Shown in pieces: positions 34,361-41,230 of a stretch of 64,000 nucleotides of DNA (the first letter of the stretch is position 1; every line of letters begins with the position of its first letter). Source of the DNA: an uncultured Sphingomonas sp. GTDB taxonomy: Bacteria > Pseudomonadota > Alphaproteobacteria > Sphingomonadales > Sphingomonadaceae. The position numbers and the translations under genes were made by a program. The stretch lies in NCBI RefSeq assembly GCF_913774285.1, contig NZ_CAJYHX010000028.1, positions 310,001 to 374,000 on the forward strand. The letters run 5' to 3'. Under the pieces are notes generated by a model. The model saw only the letters and a program-made list of their open reading frames with translations, searched no databases and was not told where the DNA came from.

Positions 34361-35646
34361 GCCGCGCGATCGACCGCGATTTCGCGCTGCTGTTCGGCGT
34401 GATGCTGATGATCGCCGCGGGCAACACCGCGCTGCAGTCGATCCTGCCCGCGCTCGGCCGCGAGCTCCACGCCGCCGACAGTGCGGTCGCGGCGGTGTTC
34501 TCGGTCTCGGCGCTGCTGTGGATGCTCACCGCGCCCTTCTGGGCGAATCGGTCGGAGCGGGCGGGGCGGCGCAAGATGGTGCTGCTCGGCATTGCCGGGT
34601 TCACCGCCTCACTGGGGCTGTGCGGGCTGTGTCTCGCGCTCGGCATCAACGGCGTGCTGAGCCCCTTCGCCACCTTCGCCGCCTTCGTGGTGGGCCGCAT
34701 GCTCTATGGCGGGTTCGGCTCGGCGGCGCCGCCGGCGGTGCAGGCGATCGTTGCCGCGCGCACCAGCCGTGAGGAGCGCACCAAGGCGCTGACCCTGCTC
34801 GCTTCGGCCTTCGGGCTGGGGACGATCCTGGGCCCGGCGGTCGCCCCCTATCTCGTCATGGGGCATCTCTGGCCCGGCGGGCCGCTGATCGGGCTATCCG
34901 GTCCCGCCTTCGCCGCAAGCCTGGTCGGGCTGGTGCTGATGGTCGCGGTGCTGCGGCTGCTGCCGGCCACCTCGGGTGCGATCGAGCATGGCGCCGCCCC
35001 CAGCTATCCTTCAATCGGCGGGCAGGGCACCGGCGCAAATGTGACCGCCGCGATGGGCGAGCATGTCGAGCACATCCGCACCTTCGATCCGCGGGTGCGC
35101 CCCTGGATGATCGCGGGGCTGGTCACCGGCCATGCCCAGGCGATGACCGGTCAAGCAATCGGCTTCCTGATCATCGACCGGCTGGCGCTCGCGCCCGCCG
35201 CCGCGCTGGAGCCGACGGGGCTGGTGCTGATGATCGGCGCGGGCGCCTCGCTGCTCGTCCAATGGGGACTGATTCCGCTGCTCGAGCTCAAGCCGCGCGC
35301 CCTGATCCTGGCGGGCGCCGCGCTGGGCGCGATCGGCTGTGTCATGACCGCGATGGCGGGATCGCTGTACGGCATCGCGCTCGGCTATGCGACGATCGCG
35401 CTGGGCATGGGCTTCGCCCGGCCCGGCTTCACCGCCGGCGCCTCGCTCGCGGTGGGGCCGCATGCGCAGGGCTCGGTGGCGGGGCGGGTGACCTCGATCA
35501 ACGGCGCGGCCTTCGTGCTGGGGCCCTCGATCGGCGTGGCGATGTACGAGTTCTGGGGCGCGCTGCCCTATCTGGTCGCGGCAGGGGCGCTGGTGCTGCT
35601 GTTTGGCTATGGCTGGATCGCTACTCGGCGGCCTGTCCTGGCCTGA
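34357..35646 (+). CDS. MFS efflux transporter
   Basis: A 429-residue protein with twelve predicted helices and a loop of about 40 residues between the halves. The first cytosolic loop contains FWANRSERAGRRKMVLLGIA, a motif-A variant, and FGSAAPPAVQAIVAARTSRE follows. It likely exports a small molecule. ATG 34357 overlaps the ABM stop; a GTG four codons earlier is also possible. Confidence 0.88.
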   Translation: MSRAIDRDFALLFGVMLMIAAGNTALQSILPALGRELHAADSAVAAVFSVSALLWMLTAPFWANRSERAGRRKMVLLGIAGFTASLGLCGLCLALGINGVLSPFATFAAFVVGRMLYGGFGSAAPPAVQAIVAARTSREERTKALTLLASAFGLGTILGPAVAPYLVMGHLWPGGPLIGLSGPAFAASLVGLVLMVAVLRLLPATSGAIEHGAAPSYPSIGGQGTGANVTAAMGEHVEHIRTFDPRVRPWMIAGLVTGHAQAMTGQAIGFLIIDRLALAPAAALEPTGLVLMIGAGASLLVQWGLIPLLELKPRALILAGAALGAIGCVMTAMAGSLYGIALGYATIALGMGFARPGFTAGASLAVGPHAQGSVAGRVTSINGAAFVLGPSIGVAMYEFWGALPYLVAAGALVLLFGYGWIATRRPVLA

Positions 35647-35726
35647 TTCGAATCGCCCACGTTTCTCAGGGACGGAGCGCGGATCGCGCCGCCCGAGTAC
35701 GATGTATCACGATGTCGGAAGCTGCT

Positions 35727-35800
35727 TGGATGCCCCGTGAGGATTCGAACCTCAATTGACGGAGTCAGAGTCCGTAGTCTTACCTTTAGACGACGGGGCA
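35727..35800 (-). tRNA. tRNA-Gln (CTG anticodon)
   Basis: The minus strand folds into a full cloverleaf: acceptor TGCCCCG/CGGGGCA, D arm GTC-TAAAGGTAA-GAC, anticodon stem ACGGA/TCCGT with loop CTCTGAC (anticodon CTG), T arm TGAGG-TTCGAAT-CCTCA, discriminator T and an encoded CCA. 74 bases in all. It stands alone between the MFS gene and ppx. Confidence 0.95.
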
Positions 35801-35957
35801 CCAGGCAGGTCGCGCCAGATAGGGGGATGGAGCGGCGCTGTCAACGCGCAATCGCGCGCTCGCCTTGCGCTGCCATCGTTGCTCGTCTAGCCTCGCATCC
35901 AAGCACCGGCCGGACCGTTTTGGTTCGGTGACGGAAGAAGATAAGTGAGTTGATGTG

Positions 35958-37019
35958 ATGGGGGATGGCTCCGCCAGAATGCCCCGCGGGAGGCGCGTTT
36001 CCGCCGCCCGCAATGCCCCGCCGCCGCCGGCCGCGAAAGGCCCGGCACCGCGCTGGCCCGAAGCGCGCCATTATGCGGCGCTGGATCTGGGTACGAACAA
36101 TTGCCGGTTGCTGATCGCGCGTCCGCAGGGGTCGGGCTTCGCGGTGATCGATGCGTTTTCGCGAATCGTCCGGCTGGGCGAAGGACTGGCGACGACCGGG
36201 CGCCTGTCCGACGCGGCGATCGAGCGCACGCTCGCGGCGCTGCGGATCTGTGCGGACAAGCTCAAGCGCCGCAATGTCGCGCTCGCGCGATCGGTGGCGA
36301 CCCAGGCCTGTCGCCAGGCCGAGAATGGCGCCGAATTCATCGCGCGCGCCTATCGGGAGACCGGCATCGCGCTCGACATCATCACCGCTGAGGAGGAGGC
36401 ACGGCTGGCGGTGCTCGGTTGCCATGCGCTGCTCGAGCCCGGGGACGGGCCCGCCCTGGTGTTCGACATCGGCGGCGGCTCTACCGAGCTGGTGCTGGTC
36501 GATTCGCATGCGCCGATTCCGCGCATCCTCGACTGGCACAGCGCGCCCTGGGGCGTGGTGTCGCTCAGCGAAGCGACCGGGCAGAGCCAGGCGGTGGGCG
36601 CTGATGCCCGCGCCGCCGCCTATGCCGATATGCGCGCGCGGGTGCGCGAGAGCTTCGCGCCGTTCGTCGCGCGGCTGCGTCCGCCCAAGGGTACGCCGCG
36701 GCTGCTCGGCACCAGCGGTACGGTGACGACGCTCGCCAGCGTCCATCTCGGGCTGGCCTCGTACGATCGCTCGGCGGTGGACGGGCTGATCGTGCCGAGC
36801 GCGGCGATGCGCGAGGTGAGCGCGCGAATCGCCGCGATGAGCGTCAAGGAGCGGGCGCAGGTGCCGTGCATCGGCAGCGAGCGCGCCGATCTGGTCTCGG
36901 CCGGCTGCGCGATCCTGGAGACGATCCTCGACATCTGGCCCGCCGAGCGGCTAGGCATCGCCGATCGCGGCATTCGCGAAGGCATCTTGCGGCGGCTGAT
37001 CGGCGGCGCGCCCTTATAA
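35958..37019 (+). CDS. Ppx/GppA family phosphatase
   Basis: A 353-residue member of the exopolyphosphatase / guanosine pentaphosphatase family, of the short form without a C-terminal HD domain. Nucleotide-fold motifs: YAALDLGTNNCRLLIARP, VATQACRQAENGAEFI, GPALVFDIGGGSTELVLVDS and LLGTSGTVTTLASVHLGL. A basic, Pro-rich extension of about 35 residues precedes the fold. The rRNA methylase gene rlmE follows by 18 bases, a common alphaproteobacterial pair. Confidence 0.9.
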   Translation: MGDGSARMPRGRRVSAARNAPPPPAAKGPAPRWPEARHYAALDLGTNNCRLLIARPQGSGFAVIDAFSRIVRLGEGLATTGRLSDAAIERTLAALRICADKLKRRNVALARSVATQACRQAENGAEFIARAYRETGIALDIITAEEEARLAVLGCHALLEPGDGPALVFDIGGGSTELVLVDSHAPIPRILDWHSAPWGVVSLSEATGQSQAVGADARAAAYADMRARVRESFAPFVARLRPPKGTPRLLGTSGTVTTLASVHLGLASYDRSAVDGLIVPSAAMREVSARIAAMSVKERAQVPCIGSERADLVSAGCAILETILDIWPAERLGIADRGIREGILRRLIGGAPL

Positions 37020-37037
37020 GGTTGTGAGGAAGAAGCG

Positions 37038-37736
37038 ATGAGCAGGGGCGGTGGCCGCGGCCATGTCCGCGTGCGCACGGCGCGCGGCCGTACGGCGCAA
37101 TCGACGCGCTGGCTGGAGCGTCAGCTGAACGACCCCTATGTCCGGCGCGCCAAGGCCGAGGGCTATCGCAGCCGCGCGGCCTACAAGCTGACCGAGCTGG
37201 ACGAGAAGTTCGGGTTCCTGAAGGGTGCCAGGCGCGTGGTCGATCTCGGCGTGGCGCCGGGCGGCTGGACGCAGGTGGTGCGGCGCGTGCTGCCCAAGGC
37301 GGCGGTGGTCGGCATCGACCTGCTGCCGGTCGATCCGATCGAGGGCGCGACCCTGCTCCAGATGGACTTCATGGACGACGCCGCCCCCGATCGGCTGATC
37401 GAGGCACTGGGTGGCGCGCCCGACCTGATCCTGTCGGACATGGCGGCGAACACGGTGGGGCATCCGCAGACCGATGCGCTGCGCACCATGGCGCTGGTCG
37501 AGACTGCGTTCGACTTCGCGCTCAAGACGCTGGCCCCGGGTGGCGATTTCGTCGCCAAGGTGTTTGCCGGCGGTGCCGATTCGGCGCTGATCGCCGAGAT
37601 GAAGCGCGCCTTCGCGACGGTGAAGCACGCCAAGCCGCCGGCCAGCCGCAAGGGCTCGGTGGAATGGTATGTGGTGGCGCAGGGCTTCAAGGGGCGGGTG
37701 GAGCCGGCCAGCGAGCCCGAGCAGGAACAGGAATAG
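37038..37736 (+). CDS. rlmE: 23S rRNA 2'-O-methyltransferase (U2552)
   Basis: Methylates the ribose of U2552 in 23S rRNA during 50S assembly, 232 residues. Core motifs: NDPYVRRAKAEGYRSRAAYK (catalytic Lys), VVDLGVAPGGWTQVVRRVLP, GIDLLPVDPIEGATLLQMDF, DLILSDMAANTVGHPQTDAL and FVAKVFAGGADSALIAEMK. A basic N-terminal tail (GGGRGHVRVRTARGRT) and an acidic tail are added. GAGGAAG precedes the ATG. Confidence 0.94.
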   Translation: MSRGGGRGHVRVRTARGRTAQSTRWLERQLNDPYVRRAKAEGYRSRAAYKLTELDEKFGFLKGARRVVDLGVAPGGWTQVVRRVLPKAAVVGIDLLPVDPIEGATLLQMDFMDDAAPDRLIEALGGAPDLILSDMAANTVGHPQTDALRTMALVETAFDFALKTLAPGGDFVAKVFAGGADSALIAEMKRAFATVKHAKPPASRKGSVEWYVVAQGFKGRVEPASEPEQEQE

Positions 37737-37740
37737 CATA

Positions 37741-37870
37741 TCCTCCCCCGCCCGGGGGGAGGTGTCAGCGCAGCCTGACGGAGGGGGCGGAAGCACGCAG
37801 GTCCGAGAGGTTCTGGCATCCTCCCCTCCGTCGCGCTTTGCGCGCCACCTCCTTCTGGCGGGGGAGGATA
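37741..37870. repeat. Composite GC-rich repeat, copy 1 of 3
   Basis: A 130-base element flanked by TCCTCCCCCGCC and its inverse GGCGGGGGAGGA. Inside are two further palindromes, one at each end, and an asymmetric core reading GAAGCACGCAGG, then GAGGTTCTGGCATCC. The same core occurs at 40251-40290 and, inverted, at 54989-55022. It fills the gap between rlmE and the DUF4269 gene. Confidence 0.85.
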
Positions 37871-37885
37871 GGATTTGGACACGCC

Positions 37886-38401
37886 ATGACGAGGCCGGCG
37901 TACACCGAAGCGCTCTCCCGTAGCGGCGTGCTCTCACGGCTCGCCGCCTTCGACCCGCACGTCGCAGGCACACCGCCGCTCGGCCTCGATCTGCCCGACA
38001 GCGACATCGACATCCTCTGCCACGCGCCCGACCCGCACGCCTTCGCCGCGGCGCTATGGGAAGCGTATCGCGACCTGCCCGGTTTTGCGATGTGGCAGTG
38101 GCAGGGCAGCGACCGCCCCGTGGTGGCGCGCTTCCACTGTGCCGGCTGGCTGTTCGAGCTGTTCGGCCAGGCGCGGCCCGTGGCGGAGCAGCTCGGCTGG
38201 CGGCATTTCGCGATCGAGCGGCGCTTGCTCTCGCTGGGCGGTGAACCGCTGCGCGCCGCCGTGATGGCGCGGCGGTATGCAGGCGCCAAGACCGAGCCCG
38301 CCTTCGCGCAGGTGCTGGGCCTGACCGGCGATCCCTATGCCATGCTGCTCACGCTCGAAGGACTCGACGACGACGCCCTAAACGCCCGGATCGGCGCCTG
38401 A
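37886..38401 (+). CDS. DUF4269 nucleotidyltransferase-like protein
   Basis: A 171-residue protein. GLDLPDSDIDILCHAPDPHA contains the D-x-D of a nucleotidyltransferase fold, preceded by a TPPLG segment where classic enzymes have GS. Later marks, HCAGWLFELFGQARPVAEQL and FGQVLGLTGDPY-like FAQVLGLTGDPY, fit DUF4269. The biological role is unknown. The ATG at 37886 lies just after the composite repeat. Confidence 0.8.
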   Translation: MTRPAYTEALSRSGVLSRLAAFDPHVAGTPPLGLDLPDSDIDILCHAPDPHAFAAALWEAYRDLPGFAMWQWQGSDRPVVARFHCAGWLFELFGQARPVAEQLGWRHFAIERRLLSLGGEPLRAAVMARRYAGAKTEPAFAQVLGLTGDPYAMLLTLEGLDDDALNARIGA

Positions 38402-38431
38402 AACAAAAAGGGCCGGCGTTGCCGCCAGCCC
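38401..38431 (-). terminator. Intrinsic terminator of rpoZ
   Basis: On the minus strand GGGCTGGCG pairs with CGCCGGCCC (one mismatch) around a GCAA loop, followed by TTTTTGTTT. It lies 31 bases after the rpoZ stop and directly abuts the DUF4269 stop on the other strand. Confidence 0.85.
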
Positions 38432-38461
38432 CTTTGCTGTTCCGGTAGAGACCGAAGGCAA

Positions 38462-38806
38462 TCAGCCCTCGTAGTCGCCGCCCAGATTCTGATTGCGCGG
38501 CGGGGCTGCGGCGGTGAGGCGGAGCGCCTCGGCCTGGGCCTGGATCGAGCCGACCTCGTCGGGTGCATCCTCGTCGTCGACGCGGACGCGCTGCAGGCTC
38601 GAAACCACCGCTTCCTGCAGATGATCGGGACGCACGGTCTCTTCGGCGATTTCACGCAGCGCGACGACCGGGTTCTTGTCGCGGTCGCGATCCAGCGTCA
38701 GGTCGGCACCGCCGGAGATCTGCCGCGCGCGCTGCGCAGCAAACAGCACCAGGTCGAACCGGTTCGGAATCTTGTCGACGCAATCTTCGACAGTGACGCG
38801 CGCCAT
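38462..38806 (-). CDS. rpoZ: RNA polymerase omega subunit
   Basis: A 114-residue omega subunit. MARVTVEDCVDKIPNRFDLV, LFAAQRARQISGGADLTLDR and KNPVVALREIAEETV are the conserved core; the tail beyond residue 70 is the variable acidic extension seen in alphaproteobacteria. AAGGAAG precedes the ATG and a strong terminator follows the stop. The usual partner spoT/rel is not beside it here. Confidence 0.95.
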   Translation of the reverse strand: MARVTVEDCVDKIPNRFDLVLFAAQRARQISGGADLTLDRDRDKNPVVALREIAEETVRPDHLQEAVVSSLQRVRVDDEDAPDEVGSIQAQAEALRLTAAAPPRNQNLGGDYEG

Positions 38807-38956
38807 CCTGTTCTTCCTTAGATGTCAGGGCCGGGAAAGACCGGCCAGTTAGGGGCCGAGCCCGCAAATGTCAAGAAAAGCCGCCGGCCCTGCGCGAGGG
38901 AGCGCGACGCGGCTTCGATCGTTACGCAGGTTCACCCACCGGAGGCTCCCCGCGCG

Positions 38957-40189
38957 ATGGCACCCTATGCCGATCCCGAACCGCTTGCCGATGCGCTGGC
39001 CACCGGGCATGCCCCGGCGATGCCGCCGCTCGCCCAGCCCAGCTTCACCGTCTACGGCAACCGGCTGACGCTGCTGCCCGAGGGGCCGGAGCGGATGCGC
39101 GCGCTGCTAGGCCTGATCGCCGGCGCCGAGCGGACGCTGCGGGTGCTCTATTACATCTATCTCGACGACGAGGCGGGTGCGGCAGTGCGCCAGGCGCTGC
39201 TCGATGCGGCCGCGCGCGGCGTGCGAGTGTATCTGATCGTCGACGGGCTCGGCAGCGAGCATGCCGAGAGCAATGATTTCTTCGAACCGCTCCACGCTGC
39301 CGGCATCGAGGTGTGCCGATTCGTGCCGCGCTGGGGACGGCGATATCTGCTGCGCAACCACCAGAAGCTGGCGCTAGCCGACGAGGCACGGGTGATCGTC
39401 GGCGGGTTCAACATCGAATCGAGCTATTTCGGCACCGTCGCCGAACAGGCGTGGCGTGACATGGGGCTGCTGGTCGAGGGAGCGGCGGCCGAGCGGTTGA
39501 CCGGCTATTTCGACGCGCTCGCCGCCTGGGCCAAGCGGCCGCGGGCAACGCTGCGGTCGCTCGGGCGCACGCTCAAGGCGTGGAGCGAGCCCGAGGGCAA
39601 GACGCGCTGGCTGCTCGGCGGTCCGATGCGGCGGCTGTCGCCCTGGGCGCGGGTGGTGAAGCACGACATGGAGCGGGCCAACACGCTGGACCTGATCGCC
39701 GCCTATTTCGCGCCGAGCCCGGCGATGCTGCGCCGGCTCGACAAGGCCGGGCGGCGCGGGCGGGTGCGGCTGGTGCTGCCAGCGAAGCTAGACCACACCG
39801 CTGCGATCTGGGCGGCGCGCTTCACCTATGCCGGCCTGCTGCGCAAGGGCGTGCAGATCTACGAATATCAGCCGACCAAGCTGCACACCAAGCTCTATGT
39901 GATCGACGATGTCGTCCATATCGGCTCGGCCAATTTCGACATCCGCAGCATGTTCCTGAACCTCGAGCTGATGCTGCGCGTGCAGGATGCCGCCTTCGCC
40001 GCGCATGTCCGCAGCTATGTCGACGGCGAGGTGGCGCAGTCCGAGCGGATCACCCCCGAGCTGTACAAGGCGCGCACCGGCTGGTGGACGCGGGTGAAGC
40101 AGTTCGGCGCGTATTTCGTGATGGCGGTGCTCGACTATAACGTCACGCGCCGGCTGAACTTCGGCGACAAGGGCCCGGTGGAGCATTGA
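38957..40189 (+). CDS. Phospholipase D-like / cardiolipin synthase-type enzyme
   Basis: A 410-residue protein with two HKD motifs: NHQKLALADE (H135, K137, D142) and LHTKLYVIDD (H310, K312, D317), each followed by the GGFNIESSYFG and GSANFDIRSM type loops. It joins or cleaves phosphodiester bonds of phospholipids, most likely making cardiolipin. It lacks the N-terminal membrane helices of ClsA, so it is closer to ClsB/ClsC in layout. ATG 38957 is preferred; GGAGGCTCCCCGCGCG lies before it. Confidence 0.85.
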   Translation: MAPYADPEPLADALATGHAPAMPPLAQPSFTVYGNRLTLLPEGPERMRALLGLIAGAERTLRVLYYIYLDDEAGAAVRQALLDAAARGVRVYLIVDGLGSEHAESNDFFEPLHAAGIEVCRFVPRWGRRYLLRNHQKLALADEARVIVGGFNIESSYFGTVAEQAWRDMGLLVEGAAAERLTGYFDALAAWAKRPRATLRSLGRTLKAWSEPEGKTRWLLGGPMRRLSPWARVVKHDMERANTLDLIAAYFAPSPAMLRRLDKAGRRGRVRLVLPAKLDHTAAIWAARFTYAGLLRKGVQIYEYQPTKLHTKLYVIDDVVHIGSANFDIRSMFLNLELMLRVQDAAFAAHVRSYVDGEVAQSERITPELYKARTGWWTRVKQFGAYFVMAVLDYNVTRRLNFGDKGPVEH

Positions 40190-40200
40190 GGCCTCTCCCT

Positions 40201-40332
40201 ATCCTCCCGCGCCAGGGGGAGGTGGCCCGCGATAGCGGGTCGGAGGGGGAGGAAGCACGACGGCCGCGAGGTTCTGGAATCCTCCCCCTCCGTCGCGCGT
40301 TGCGCGCCACGTGCCCCTAGCAGGGGAGGATA
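40201..40332. repeat. Composite GC-rich repeat, copy 2 of 3
   Basis: A 132-base element between two converging genes, same order as copy 1: ATCCTCCCGCGCCAGGGGGA at the left, a core of GGAAGCACGACGG, then GAGGTTCTGGAATCC, then GGGGAGGATAA at the right. It contains an extra CCCGCGATAGCGGG hairpin near the left end. Confidence 0.85.
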
Positions 40333-40336
40333 AGAG

Positions 40337-41230
40337 TTACCCCACCGCCACTTCCAGCGGCTCGACATCCACCGACACATGCATCGCCTGCGCGCCGGAG
40401 CCGAGCACGATGCCGTCGATCGGCGCAATGTCGGCATAGTCGCGGCCGATCGCCATGACGATGTGGTCCTCGGCCATCCAGATGCCGTTGGTGGGATCGA
40501 CGCCGACCCAGCCGAGATCGGGCCCGCACCACAGCAGCACCCAGGCATGGGTCGCATCCGCGCCCACCAGCCGCGGCTGGCCCGGCGGCGGCAGGGTGCG
40601 TAGATAGCCGGAGACATAGGCGGCTGGCAGCCCGGCGGCGCGCAGGCCGGAGAGCATGATCTGGGCGAAATCCTGGCAGACGCCGCCCCGCTTGGCGAAG
40701 GCTTCGTGCGGGGGCGTATCGACCAGCGTGGCGGTGGGATCGAAGGCGAAGTCGCGCTGGATCCGCTGCGCCAGCGCGATGCCGGCCTCGAGGATACCGC
40801 GGTCCTGGCGCAGCTCCTCGGCGCACCAGCCAGCGATGGCGCGGTCGAGCGGGATCAGCGGCGAGGGGAAGAGATAGGCGGCGGGTCCCGCCGGCGTGGG
40901 ATCGCGGCTGTCGCGCGCCCAGGCGGCGATCTGGGCGATGGTCGGGTCGCTCGCGGCCGGGATCGGGATCTGGCGGTCGACCCGCACCCGCGCGCGGCTC
41001 TCGATCGTCAGGCTGCTCGCGTCATGCTCGACCAGCAGCCGCACGACATTGGCGAGCCCGGCCTCGGCGCGCGCCGGGTAGGTGCGTCCTCCCGGCTGCA
41101 CGCTCAGCGCATATTCCTCGATCCGCTGGCCGGACCAGAGGATCGGCTTCAGCCGCAGGTTGCAGCGCGCGAAGGCGACCGGTTGGTCGTAATCGAACCG
41201 CGTCACATGCCGGATGCCGTAGAGCATCAT
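40337..41230 (-). CDS. Transglutaminase-like protease family protein
   Basis: A 297-residue protein with the bacterial transglutaminase N-terminal beta domain (residues 1-85: YGIRHVTRFDYDQPVAFARC) and the papain-like core: KRGGVCQDFAQIMLSGLRAA (catalytic Cys), GADATHAWVLLWCGPDLGWV (His) and GVDPTNGIWMAEDHIVMAIG (Asp). The ATG overlaps the stop of the ATP-grasp/alpha-E fusion (ATGA). Family III transglutaminase-like proteins of this cluster are predicted peptidases or amide exchangers; the target is unknown. Confidence 0.88.
   Translation of the reverse strand: MMLYGIRHVTRFDYDQPVAFARCNLRLKPILWSGQRIEEYALSVQPGGRTYPARAEAGLANVVRLLVEHDASSLTIESRARVRVDRQIPIPAASDPTIAQIAAWARDSRDPTPAGPAAYLFPSPLIPLDRAIAGWCAEELRQDRGILEAGIALAQRIQRDFAFDPTATLVDTPPHEAFAKRGGVCQDFAQIMLSGLRAAGLPAAYVSGYLRTLPPPGQPRLVGADATHAWVLLWCGPDLGWVGVDPTNGIWMAEDHIVMAIGRDYADIAPIDGIVLGSGAQAMHVSVDVEPLEVAVG

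Noticed and set aside
35646..35958. Prophage or island attachment site at tRNA-Gln
   Set aside because: No integrase, no duplicated tRNA end and no change of gene content around the tRNA in this window.
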